Shown here: piece by piece, positions 7,233-13,353 of the stretch
How the letters are laid out: the number at the start of each line of letters is the position of its first letter
Numbering within the stretch: position 1 is the first letter of the stretch
Assembly (NCBI GenBank): GCA_013694795.1
Contig: JACDBS010000169.1
Location: 1 to 14,077, forward strand
Origin: Chloroflexota bacterium
GTDB lineage: Bacteria; Chloroflexota; Limnocylindria; QHBO01
Direction: 5' to 3'
DNA length: 14,077 nt
Translations under genes and position numbers: made by a program
Notes under the pieces: model-generated
Database searches by the model: none
Seen by the model: only the letters and a program-made list of their open reading frames with translations
Told to the model about the DNA's origin: nothing

Positions 7233-7255
7233 GGCGCCGCCTCGATGGCGGCGCC
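7233..7255 (-). terminator. Hairpin terminator-like element after the zinc-ribbon gene
   Basis: A perfect inverted repeat of nine bases, GGCGCCGCC and GGCGGCGCC, with a five-base loop, followed on the minus strand by TTTCGC. It lies about 28 bases past the stop of the zinc-ribbon gene and about 60 before the purA start. The stem is very strong but the T-run is short, so it could be a weak intrinsic terminator or attenuator between the two genes. Confidence 0.55.
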
Positions 7256-7282
7256 GTATCCGGCTTCCGGTACGAAGGGACC

Positions 7283-7591
7283 TCAGACGCGGGTGCGGAC
7301 CTTGTCGAAGCAGTTGGAGCAATAGACCGGCCGATCGTTGCGCGGAAGGAACGGCACCAGTGCCTGGCCGCCACACTCGGCGCAGACGGCCGCGTGCATC
7401 TCGCGCTGTCCCCCGTTGCCGCCGGCGGAGCCGATCCCGAGCGCGCGATTCTGCTTTGCGACCGCGCGGCAGCTCTGACAGCGCTGGGGCTCATTGACGA
7501 GCCCCTTGCTGGCGTAAAACTCCTGCTCACCCGCGGAAAAGACGAAGTCCATGCCGCAGTCGCGACAGCGGATGGTCTTGTCGGCGTACAC
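7283..7591 (-). CDS. Small double zinc-ribbon protein
   Basis: A 102-residue protein with eight cysteines in four CxxC pairs. Counted from the chosen start, ribbon one has CRDC at 9-12 and CQSC at 38-41; ribbon two has CAEC at 70-73 and CSNC at 91-94. The first ribbon with DKTIRCRDCGMDFVFSAGEQ is typical of a small bacterial zinc-ribbon family (zf-trcl type). A Gly-rich linker separates the two. A nucleic-acid- or protein-binding role is likely for the fold but no partner is known. I chose the GTG at 7591 because it gives the family-like start (M)YADKT and has AGGAGG 11 bases upstream; an in-frame TTG at 7630 would add 13 residues but has no Shine-Dalgarno. It sits between dnaB and purA on the same strand. 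Confidence 0.85.
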   Translation of the reverse strand: MYADKTIRCRDCGMDFVFSAGEQEFYASKGLVNEPQRCQSCRAVAKQNRALGIGSAGGNGGQREMHAAVCAECGGQALVPFLPRNDRPVYCSNCFDKVRTRV

Positions 7592-8038
7592 CCTTCCCAG
7601 TGCCTCCTGACTCGCGTCCCGGCCCGACAATGGACGTTTCGCGCTGCGAGAGGGCCGTGATCTGCGTGCGATACGGGGCGCGGATCGAGGGAACTCGGGT
7701 CAGACGCTCGTGGACCGGTCGTTACTAGCGAGCGAGTGTACACCCCGATTTCAAGCCCGTTGAGCGGTTGTCCGTTCAGAGACCGATAGATTGGTCGCTC
7801 GCGACCGGACCAGCGCCCAGAGTGGAAGTTGGGGCAGTGGCGCCGGCGGGATAGGCACCGTTCGTCCTTAGCGCCGACCAGCGGTGGCGGAGGACGCCCG
7901 GCGGGACGGAATGCCGTTCACTCGTGAGCGTCGATGGCGGGAACGGAGGGTGCCGGCGAAGCCCCCATTCTCAGCCGATGCGCCTCTGGGGTCAGTTCCG
8001 CATGCCACGTGGCGTGGCGCAGGAGGAACGCGGGACTG
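7592..8038. other. 447-bp gene-free stretch between dnaB and the zinc-ribbon gene
   Basis: No gene or RNA is recognised. It holds several small symmetric motifs: a palindrome GCCACGTGGC (8004-8013) just past the dnaB stop, GGTCGC-TC-GCGACC (7793-7806), which competes with GACCGAT-AG-ATTGGTC (7781-7796) for the same GGTC, and GACCGGTC (7713-7720). A loose direct repeat (CGGCGGGA followed by CCGTTC) occurs near 7843 and 7899. A TTGAAA on the minus strand near 7748-7753 is followed by TACACT, but the spacing is too short for a standard promoter. It likely holds the promoter of the zinc-ribbon gene, not pinned down. Confidence 0.4.
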
Positions 8039-9385
8039 TCAGTAGGCCGCGATCTCCTCCCGCGCGGCGACGGTGTAGAAACGCGTGTTCGCCTTGCGGA
8101 ACTGAAGCGGAACCTCGCCGATGGGCCCGTTGCGGTGCTTGGCGACCTTCGCCTTGATGAGCTCCACCTCCGCATCGGGGTTCTGCTCGCCATCCCGGTA
8201 CAGGAAGATCACGACGTCTGAATCCTGCTCCAGGCTGCCCGACTCGCGCAGGTCACTGAGTCGCGGCTCGGCGGTGCCGCGTTGCTCCACGTTACGGGAC
8301 AGCTGACTGAGAGCCACGACCGGTACCTTCAGCTCGCGCGCGAGCTGCTTCAGCCCGCGGCTGATCTCGGTGACCTCCTGCACGCGGTTCGCATCCTTGC
8401 TGACCGTCGATGCCTGCATGAGCTGCAGGTAGTCGACGATCACGAGGTCGAGCCCATGCTGCTCGGCTTCGAGGCGCCGGGCCTTCGTGCGCAGCTCCAT
8501 GACCGATAGGGCCGGCGAGTCATCGATCCACATCGGTGCAGTGGCCATGTCGTTCATGACGATCGCGATCTTGCTCCAGTCGGTCTCGTCCACGAACCCG
8601 GTCTGGAGCGGGCGTGGGTTGATGCCGGTCTCCGCGGCCAGGAGGCGCAGGGCGAGCTGCTCCTTGCTCATCTCGAGGCTGAAGACGGCGACCTTCTTCG
8701 CCTCCCGTACGGCGGCGTGCTGCGCGATATTCAGCGCCAGGGAAGTCTTTCCGACCGATGGGCGCGCCGCGAGGAGGATGAGGTCTGAGGGTTGCAGCCC
8801 GCCCAGCAGCGCATCCAGCTGCGACAGGCCGGTCGGCACGCCCAGGATCTGACCGCGATGCTCATGGAGGTATTCGAGGCGGTCGTACGCCTGGCCGAGC
8901 AGGATCGAGAGTGCCTCGAAGCCGCCGTCGGTCCGGCGCTGGCTGATCTCGAACAGGATCGACTCGGCGCGGTCGATGGCGACCTCGGCGTCGTTGGCTT
9001 CCTCGTAGCCGACCGCCGCGATCTTGCCGGCGGCACCGATGAGGTTGCGCAGTACAGCCTTGCGCTCGACGATGCGGCCGTAGTGCTCGGCGTGCACGGC
9101 GGTCGGCACGGTGTTCATGAGCGAGGTCAGGTACGCAGGCCCGCCCACCTCATCCAGCCGGTTCCGCCGACGCAGCTCGTCGCCCAGCGTGACGAGGTCA
9201 ATCGGCTCGCGCTGGCCGTGCAGCGCCAGCATCGCCTCGTAGATGTCCGAGTGCTGGGCGCGATAGAAGTCGACGGGCTTGAGGAAGTCGCCGACGCGGA
9301 GGATGGCGTCGGCGTCAATGAGGATCGAGCCGAGCACACTCTGCTCGGCTTCGACCGCCTGTGGGGCCAGCTTATCGATGCTCAT
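8039..9385 (-). CDS. dnaB: Replicative DNA helicase DnaB
   Basis: A 448-residue hexameric replicative helicase that unwinds DNA ahead of the fork with ATP. The N-terminal collar domain (about 5-105) starts PQAVEAEQSVLGSILID. The RecA-like domain begins at about 180 with GVPTGLSQLDALLGGLQPSDL; Walker A is ARPSVGKTS (207-215), followed by FSLEMS (235-240), Walker B LVIVDYLQLM (314-323), SQLSR (360-364) and DLRESGSLEQDSD (378-390), then a terminal FRKANTRFYTV region. Length matches the family and there is no intein. The ATG at 9385 is preferred because the family starts there and GGAAG lies just upstream; an upstream TTG would add 15 unlike residues. DnaA-box-like motifs lie 60-106 bp upstream. 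rplI, dnaB, purA is an order known from Bacillus. Confidence 0.96.
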   Translation of the reverse strand: MSIDKLAPQAVEAEQSVLGSILIDADAILRVGDFLKPVDFYRAQHSDIYEAMLALHGQREPIDLVTLGDELRRRNRLDEVGGPAYLTSLMNTVPTAVHAEHYGRIVERKAVLRNLIGAAGKIAAVGYEEANDAEVAIDRAESILFEISQRRTDGGFEALSILLGQAYDRLEYLHEHRGQILGVPTGLSQLDALLGGLQPSDLILLAARPSVGKTSLALNIAQHAAVREAKKVAVFSLEMSKEQLALRLLAAETGINPRPLQTGFVDETDWSKIAIVMNDMATAPMWIDDSPALSVMELRTKARRLEAEQHGLDLVIVDYLQLMQASTVSKDANRVQEVTEISRGLKQLARELKVPVVALSQLSRNVEQRGTAEPRLSDLRESGSLEQDSDVVIFLYRDGEQNPDAEVELIKAKVAKHRNGPIGEVPLQFRKANTRFYTVAAREEIAAY

Positions 9386-9443
9386 TCGACTTCCGAGCCT
9401 ACGGAAACCGATGCCGGTCGTGGCCGGCAATGGCAGCCCGAAT

Positions 9444-9491
9444 GGGGGATAACTCGGCTCCGTTGTGGAAAAACGACGCGGCTGTGGATAA
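9444..9491 (-). promoter_or_regulatory. Cluster of DnaA-box-like motifs upstream of dnaB
   Basis: On the minus strand a perfect DnaA box TTATCCACA lies at 9483-9491, a one-mismatch copy TTTTCCACA at 9464-9472, and a two-mismatch TTATCCCCC at 9444-9452. Start-to-start distances are 19 and 20 bp, near two helical turns, and all share orientation. They sit 60-106 bp ahead of the dnaB ATG. Known DnaA regulation of replication genes makes an operator likely; no AT-rich unwinding region is seen, so this is not proposed as an origin. Confidence 0.5.
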
Positions 9492-9513
9492 GGCCGATCC
9501 TGCCGATGGCGAC

Positions 9514-9771
9514 TTACCGGGCGATTACCGCCCGCCCATGTGACAGCTCAGGTGTCGCGGCGCTCATCCAGACCTGCGGATCCTCCTCTTCGCCGAGTGC
9601 ACGAGTCACGTAGTCGCGAATACCGCCCAGGCCGCGGTAGGGGTCGCGGAACGGCTCGGTGGAGAGGAGCGCGTCCGGCGAGTAGCGGGCGAGGATCGGC
9701 TCGGGATCGAGCGCCCCCCAGCCTTGACGCCAAGCGTCGGCCCAGCAGCGCGCGGCTTCAGCGACGGTCAT
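9514..9771 (-). pseudogene. Truncated NTF2-like (SnoaL-type) gene
   Basis: From ATG 9771 the frame reads MTVAEAARCWADAWRQGWGA, then EPILARYSPDALLSTEPFRDPYRG, GIRDYVTRALGEEEDPQVW, and stops at TAA after 85 residues. This fits the first two-thirds of SnoaL/NTF2-like proteins, which normally run 115-140 residues and close with several more beta strands; here the frame ends at HGRAVIAR. Without these strands the cone cannot close, so it is most likely a 3-prime truncated relic. No Shine-Dalgarno is seen at the ATG; the frame is open upstream to 9882 but that part is an Asp-run and repeat sequence, not family-like. It lies between rplI and dnaB. An active short protein is possible but less likely. 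Confidence 0.6.
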
Positions 9772-9855
9772 GGGTTCGCGGTTCGCGCCAAGATTGATGT
9801 CGTCGTCGTCGTCAGGTGGCGGATGGTGAAGCTGGCCTGAGGCATCGGGGCCATT

Positions 9856-9983
9856 GTTGCGCCCACCGCATCTATCCACCAACTTCAGGACGATTCGACG
9901 GCTGCAGGTCCGAAAGTTGCGCTGCGCCGCAACAATTGGTCGCCACCGGCGCGCGCTTCGTAGATGGATGCGCTGAGCGCAAC
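9856..9983 (-). repeat. Palindromic repeat element, copy 2 (inverted relative to copy 1)
   Basis: Left end GTTGCGCCCACCGCATCTAT and right end (reverse complement) GTTGCGCTCAGCGCATCCAT form terminal inverted repeats of 24 bp with four mismatches. The centre has GTTGCG (9916-9921) and CGCAAC (9928-9933). Read in reverse complement it aligns end to end with copy 1 at 5614-5742: the end followed by GAAGC matches the left end of copy 1, and the end with CTATCCACCA matches its right end. The interior is less conserved than the ends. It lies about 60 bp past the rplI stop, as copy 1 lies past purA, so both sit behind 3-prime ends of minus-strand genes. Confidence 0.8.
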
Positions 9984-9995
9984 TCTCGAGCGGGC

Positions 9996-10011
9996 GTCGG
10001 CGGGGGCCGAC
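9996..10011 (-). terminator. Small hairpin downstream of rplI
   Basis: GTCGGC and GCCGAC with a four-base loop, about 33 bases past the rplI stop. There is no T-run, so an intrinsic terminator is only a weak suggestion; an mRNA end-protecting stem is equally possible. Confidence 0.22.
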
Positions 10012-10043
10012 CTCACGCGTGGCGAATCGGGCTCACGGCCGGA

Positions 10044-10493
10044 TCAGGAGCCTTCGGCGACGACGCTCACATTGAGGACGGCCTCGACGCCGGGCATGAG
10101 GCGCACGTCGATCTTGTAGTCGCCCAGCGCCTTGATCGGCTCACGCAGGTGGAGCGCGTGCCGGTCGAGCTCGATCCCCTCGCGGTTGATGAGGTCCCCG
10201 ATCTGGTGGCCGGTGACGGCGCCGAAGAGGCGGCCGCGCTCGCCGGCCTTGACCGGGATCTCGAGCTTCAGCTGGCGCAGCTTCTCGGCGGTCGCCTCGG
10301 CGTCGGTGCGCACGCTGCGATCGCGCTCCTCGCGCTGCTCCCTGTGCCGCTCCCAGTTGGCGACCGCGCCCTTGTCCGCGACGACGGCGGCCGACGTGGG
10401 CAGCAGGAAGTTGCGCGCGTAGCCGGCCTTGACCTCCTTGAGGTCGCCCTCGCGACCGAGGCCCTTCACGTCACGCTTCAGGATGACCTTCAT
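10044..10493 (-). CDS. rplI: Large ribosomal subunit protein bL9
   Basis: A 149-residue bL9, the usual length. The N-terminal rRNA-binding domain shows MKVILKRDVKGLGREGDLKE and VKAGYARNFLLPTSAAVVAD, followed by the long connecting helix rich in Arg, Glu and Gln, and the C-terminal domain with GRLFGAVTGHQIGDLI. bL9 binds 23S rRNA near the L1 stalk base and helps keep reading frame. The start is fixed by a strong Shine-Dalgarno AAGGAG (10499-10504) five bases before the ATG. That ATG overlaps the TGA of the upstream DUF1232 gene (ATGA), so the two are coupled. In many bacteria rplI is directly followed by dnaB; here a repeat and a relic gene separate them. Confidence 0.96.
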   Translation of the reverse strand: MKVILKRDVKGLGREGDLKEVKAGYARNFLLPTSAAVVADKGAVANWERHREQREERDRSVRTDAEATAEKLRQLKLEIPVKAGERGRLFGAVTGHQIGDLINREGIELDRHALHLREPIKALGDYKIDVRLMPGVEAVLNVSVVAEGS

Positions 10494-10978
10494 TCGTGCT
10501 CCTTCGTTGATCGCGGATGCGACCGCTGACGTCGCCACGACGCCAGGGCGCTCTTGAGTTCGTCGGGGTCGCGCACGCGACCGTATCGGTCCAGCAGCTC
10601 CGGCAGATTGTCACGGATACGGTCGAATCGGTCGCCCATCAGCCCCCGCAGGCGCTGGAGGTCCTGGTCGAGGTCGGCGGTCCCGTCACGTGCCCGCGCT
10701 GCATGCTCGGCCTTGACCTCAGCCGGCGCATTTTGGATGAACAGGTCCAGCACCAGCAGGAGCACGGTCAGGTCGTCGGCCTGCCCGAGGATGGGGATCA
10801 CGTCCGGGATGAGGTCGACGGGGAGGACCACGTAGGCAAGCGCCGCCGCGAGCAGCCCTTTCAGACCGATGGGCGTGCGCGGGTCGCGCATGATGCCCCA
10901 CACCATCCGAGCGTAGGTCGGAAGCTTGAAGACGAGACGCGCCATGCGCATGTAACGCGTCGAGGAAGACAGGTTCAT
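10490..10978 (-). CDS. DUF1232 (YkvA-like) membrane-associated protein
   Basis: A 162-residue protein with a DUF1232 core at about 37-75: GLKGLLAAALAYVVLPVDLI, then PDVIPILGQADDL, followed by TVLLLVLDLFI. The two hydrophobic stretches suggest a hairpin-like membrane insertion; the C-terminal half (85-162) is charged, helical and probably cytoplasmic. Function of the family is unknown. I start it at ATG 10978, since going further upstream would run through the lexA promoter and into the lexA coding region on the other strand. It is divergent to lexA and overlaps rplI by four bases. A -10-like TATCAT lies just 13 bases before the ATG, so the transcript may be nearly leaderless. Confidence 0.82.
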   Translation of the reverse strand: MNLSSSTRYMRMARLVFKLPTYARMVWGIMRDPRTPIGLKGLLAAALAYVVLPVDLIPDVIPILGQADDLTVLLLVLDLFIQNAPAEVKAEHAARARDGTADLDQDLQRLRGLMGDRFDRIRDNLPELLDRYGRVRDPDELKSALASWRRQRSHPRSTKEHE

Positions 10979-10990
10979 GAGGGCTGGCGA

Positions 10991-10996
10991 ATGATA
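10991..10996 (-). promoter_or_regulatory. Possible -10 of the DUF1232-rplI transcript
   Basis: TATCAT on the minus strand, four of six consensus bases including the key T, A and final T. The corresponding -35 region (near 11014-11020) overlaps the lexA -35 on the other strand and is not a good match. The distance to the ATG implies a leader of only a few bases. Confidence 0.35.
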
Positions 10997-11016
10997 GCAG
11001 CGACGAGCGAATCGGT

Positions 11017-11046
11017 TTGACATTAGAACATCCGTTCTGGTAGGGT
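11017..11046 (+). promoter_or_regulatory. lexA promoter
   Basis: A perfect -35 TTGACA (11017-11022) and a -10-like TAGGGT (11041-11046) with an 18-base spacer. The SOS box fills the spacer, so LexA binding would block RNA polymerase directly. The start codon lies 27 bases past the -10. Confidence 0.7.
11025..11038. promoter_or_regulatory. LexA binding site (SOS box) of lexA
   Basis: AGAACATCCGTTCT has perfect five-base arms around a four-base core and holds GAAC-N4-GTTC, the form of SOS box known from Gram-positive bacteria and reported for Chloroflexota. Placement between -35 and -10 of lexA indicates autorepression. It is about 48 bases from the divergent DUF1232 start. Confidence 0.85.
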
Positions 11047-11072
11047 GGGCCAATGCACAGCGGAGGGAGCTC

Positions 11073-11735
11073 TTGACCAGGCACGACGTGGAGCGGCGCC
11101 AGCGCATTCTCGACTGCATCGCCAGCACCGTCGAGGAGCGAGGCTATCCGCCTTCGGTCCGTGAGATCGCGAGTGCGGTCGGGCTTGCCTCCACCAGCGC
11201 CGTCCATCATCACCTGCTTGCGCTTCAGCGTGACGGCCTGATCGAGCGCGGCACCCACGCCTCCCGCGCGCTGCGCCTGACCGCACGGCCCGAGGCGATC
11301 TCGCGAGTGGCGAACTCAGCCAAGGTGACCCCGTTCCGCATGCCGGTCGAGCGCGATACGCTCACGCTGCCCGTCATGGGTGAGATCGCCGCCGGTCAGC
11401 CGATCGAGGCCTACGAGGACTCCGAGGAGACCCTCGCCGTGCCAGCCTCCATGGATGCACGGCCGGACTCCTACGTGCTGCGCGTGCGCGGCAGGAGCAT
11501 GATCGACGCCCTGATCGACGACGGCGACTTCGTGATCGTGCAGCCACAGGCCACCGCGCGGGACGGCGACATTGTCGTCGCCCTGCTCGAGGACAATGGC
11601 GTCACCCTGAAACGCTATTTCCGCGAGCAGGACCGAATCCGCCTCCAGCCGGCCAATGCCGAGATGGAGCCGATCTACGTCACCGACGTCCAGATCCAAG
11701 GCAAGGTCGTCGGCGTCATCCGCCGGCTCGCCTAG
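11073..11735 (+). CDS. lexA: SOS transcriptional repressor LexA
   Basis: A 220-residue LexA. The N-terminal winged helix (about 1-65) has RQRILDCIASTVEERGYPPS and VREIASAVGLASTSAVHHHL, then a linker and an S24 self-cleaving domain: cleavage site GEIAAGQP with A107-G108, catalytic Ser142 in RGRSMI and Lys180 in VTLKRYF. RecA filaments trigger the cleavage after DNA damage, freeing the SOS genes. It starts at TTG 11073: GGAGGG at 11062-11067 is five bases ahead and the residues after it fit the family start. Regulated by its own SOS box. The dinB gene follows after 10 bp, so both are on one damage-induced message. Confidence 0.96.
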   Translation: MTRHDVERRQRILDCIASTVEERGYPPSVREIASAVGLASTSAVHHHLLALQRDGLIERGTHASRALRLTARPEAISRVANSAKVTPFRMPVERDTLTLPVMGEIAAGQPIEAYEDSEETLAVPASMDARPDSYVLRVRGRSMIDALIDDGDFVIVQPQATARDGDIVVALLEDNGVTLKRYFREQDRIRLQPANAEMEPIYVTDVQIQGKVVGVIRRLA

Positions 11736-11745
11736 TCAGAGACCG

Positions 11746-12981
11746 ATGGCGCCGCCGGCGGCGCTCACGCGGCGCACCATTGTCCACGCGGATCTCGACG
11801 CCTTCTATGCGAGCGTCGAGGTGCTGGATGACCCGTCGTTGCGTGGCAAGCCTGTCATCGTGGGCGGCGGGCCCAACGACCGAGGGGTGGTGAGCGCGGC
11901 GTCGTACGAGGCACGGACCTTCGGCGTGCACTCGGCAATGCCGCTGCGCACCGCCGGTCGTCGCTGCCCGCAGGGCGTCTTCCTATCGGGCCGGCCGGAG
12001 CGCTACCGCGAGCTGTCGGAGCGGGTGATGTCGATTTTCGGCGACTACACGCCGCTGGTGGAGCCGATCAGCCTGGACGAGGCATTCCTGGACGTGTCCG
12101 ACAGCGCGGCGGCGTTCGGCGACGGCGCGACGATCGCGCGACGGATCAAGGACCGGGTGCGCGATGAGGTCGGCCTGGTCGTGTCGGTGGGCGTGGCCGC
12201 GAACAAGCTGTGCGCCAAGGTCGCCTCCGACCTGCGCAAGCCCGATGCGCTGGTCGTCGTGCCGCCAGGCGAAGAGGCCGCGTTCCTCGCCCCGCTCCCC
12301 ATTCGAAGGCTGTGGGGCGTTGGGCCGCAGGCCCAGGCGGCGCTGGCCGACTACGGCGTCACCGTCATCGGTCAGTTGGCTGCAATCCCGCCCGGCACCC
12401 TCCACCGGCGGTTCGGACGTCACGGCGACGACCTCGCCGCGCGCGCGGAGGGCGAGGATCGCTCGCCGGTGCATCCGATGCAGGCGCCCAAGAGCGTCGG
12501 CCACGAGCACACCTTCGACACCGATACCGCGGACGTCGCCCGCCTGGAGGCGACCCTGCTGGACCTCGCGGAATCGGTGGCCAGCCGTCTTCGCCGCCAC
12601 GACCTCGCGGCTGGATCGGTGCAGCTCAAGCTGCGCTACGAGGGCTTCGAGACGCTCACCCGACAGGCTCCCCTGCCGCGTCAGACCCGGGAGCCGCAGC
12701 CCCTCTACGCCGCTGTGCTGGCGCTGCTCCGACGGACGCTGATCACCGGACGCGGTGTGCGCCTCATCGGTCTCACCGCCATCAACCTGACCGATGCGCA
12801 GCAGCTGACGCTGTTCGACTCGTCCGAGCGGACGGATAGGCTCACGCGCTCCATCGACGTGGTGCGCGACCGCTTCGGCGAGGGCGCCATCACCCGCGCG
12901 CGGCTGCTCATCGAGCGTCCGGCGCGTCGCTTCGACTTCGGCGAGCGTCCTGAGGCGCCCGGGAGCAAAGGCGGGGCTTGA
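11746..12981 (+). CDS. dinB: DNA polymerase IV (Y-family translesion polymerase)
   Basis: A 411-residue DinB that copies across damaged template with low fidelity. Catalytic carboxylates lie in HADLDAFYASVE (Asp16; Tyr21 is the likely steric gate) and SLDEAFLDV (Asp111, Glu112). VSVGVAANKLCAKVASD (147-162) and IRRLWGVGP (186-194) mark the palm and helix-hairpin-helix part; the little-finger domain starts at about 248 with PKSVGHEHTF. A beta-clamp-binding motif QLTLF (353-357) lies near the C-terminus, whose last 15 residues are flexible. The ATG at 11746 is chosen because the family N-terminus begins right after it; the frame is open further upstream, but that would lie inside lexA. Its stop codon lies inside the -35 of the next promoter. 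Confidence 0.95.
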   Translation: MAPPAALTRRTIVHADLDAFYASVEVLDDPSLRGKPVIVGGGPNDRGVVSAASYEARTFGVHSAMPLRTAGRRCPQGVFLSGRPERYRELSERVMSIFGDYTPLVEPISLDEAFLDVSDSAAAFGDGATIARRIKDRVRDEVGLVVSVGVAANKLCAKVASDLRKPDALVVVPPGEEAAFLAPLPIRRLWGVGPQAQAALADYGVTVIGQLAAIPPGTLHRRFGRHGDDLAARAEGEDRSPVHPMQAPKSVGHEHTFDTDTADVARLEATLLDLAESVASRLRRHDLAAGSVQLKLRYEGFETLTRQAPLPRQTREPQPLYAAVLALLRRTLITGRGVRLIGLTAINLTDAQQLTLFDSSERTDRLTRSIDVVRDRFGEGAITRARLLIERPARRFDFGERPEAPGSKGGA

Positions 12982-13007
12982 CGGATCGAACAGGTGTTCG
13001 ATATGAT
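12978..13007 (+). promoter_or_regulatory. Promoter of the DUF6504-like gene
   Basis: -35 TTGACG (12978-12983, five of six) and -10 TATGAT (13002-13007, five of six) with an 18-base spacer, the same layout as the lexA promoter. The dinB stop codon TGA is part of the -35. Expected transcription start is about 13014, giving a leader of about 60 bases. Confidence 0.72.
12986..13001. promoter_or_regulatory. SOS box 1 before the DUF6504-like gene
   Basis: TCGAACAGGTGTTCGA, six-base perfect arms around AGGT, lies between the -35 and -10. It keeps the GAAC-N4-GTTC form of the lexA box with longer symmetry. Confidence 0.85.
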
Positions 13008-13017
13008 GCTGCTAAAC

Positions 13018-13031
13018 CGAACACCTGTTCG
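13018..13031. promoter_or_regulatory. SOS box 2 before the DUF6504-like gene
   Basis: CGAACACCTGTTCG is the exact reverse complement of the 14-base core of box 1. Its centre is 31 bp from that of box 1, about three helical turns, so two LexA dimers could sit on the same face. It would lie at about +5 to +18 of the transcript. Confidence 0.83.
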
Positions 13032-13073
13032 AGTGCCCGAGCAGGATGGCGCCACGAAGGGAGCACTGCAGGC

Positions 13074-13331
13074 ATGGCACTCGTCCAGATTCCGCCGGTG
13101 GAGGCGCACGTGCGCTGGGACCGCTCGACCCACCGTCCCTGTGAAGTCCGCTGGCGCGGGCACCATCTCCGCGTCGTGGAGCTCGACGCGGTTCGCGATG
13201 AGCGAGCGGCCTACCCTGAAGGGCGCGGGCCGCGACTGACCCTCGTCCTCCGCACCGAAGACGGCGGCCGCGCGTCCATCGCCTTCGACGGACGTCGCTG
13301 GTTCGTGGAGGCCGTCGAGCAGGCGGCCTGA
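13074..13331 (+). CDS. Small DUF6504-like protein under SOS control
   Basis: An 85-residue protein of beta-strand character: VEAHVRWDRSTHRPCEVRWR, then GHHLRVVELD, LTLVLRTEDGGRASIAFDGR and a terminal RWFVEAVEQ. The pattern (a polar strand, an R-W-R-G turn, an RVVE strand, a closing RWFVE) resembles DUF6504, a small domain of unknown function often found beside dinB or imuB-type genes. Its own promoter carries two SOS boxes, so it is probably made upon DNA damage and may act with polymerase IV; the partnership is inference from position. ATG 13074 has AAGGGAG at 13057-13063, ten bases ahead; the frame is open upstream but would cross the operators. No catalytic motif or membrane segment. The family name is from memory of the pattern. 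Confidence 0.7.
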   Translation: MALVQIPPVEAHVRWDRSTHRPCEVRWRGHHLRVVELDAVRDERAAYPEGRGPRLTLVLRTEDGGRASIAFDGRRWFVEAVEQAA

Positions 13332-13353
13332 GCCACCCGTCCAGCCGCCTACA

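Noticed and set aside
6548..7660. Long plus-strand frame opposite purA and the zinc-ribbon gene
   Set aside because: It spans two well-supported minus-strand genes and a hairpin; no domain likeness.
7692..7880. Cluster of GGTC/GACC tetranucleotides as a protein-binding array
   Set aside because: Spacing is irregular and the number is not clearly above chance for this base composition.
9444..9513. Chromosome origin of replication
   Set aside because: Only one perfect DnaA box and no AT-rich unwinding region; dnaA and dnaN are not in the window.
9772..9882. N-terminal extension of the truncated NTF2-like protein
   Set aside because: It includes part of repeat copy 2 and an Asp run; family likeness begins only at the ATG at 9771.
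10979..11128. N-terminal extension of the DUF1232 protein by 50 residues
   Set aside because: It would run through the lexA promoter, SOS box and the lexA start, and the extra residues do not look like the family.
12987..13031. Intrinsic terminator of dinB formed by the two SOS boxes
   Set aside because: No T-run follows and each half is by itself a LexA operator; the symmetry is better explained by LexA binding.
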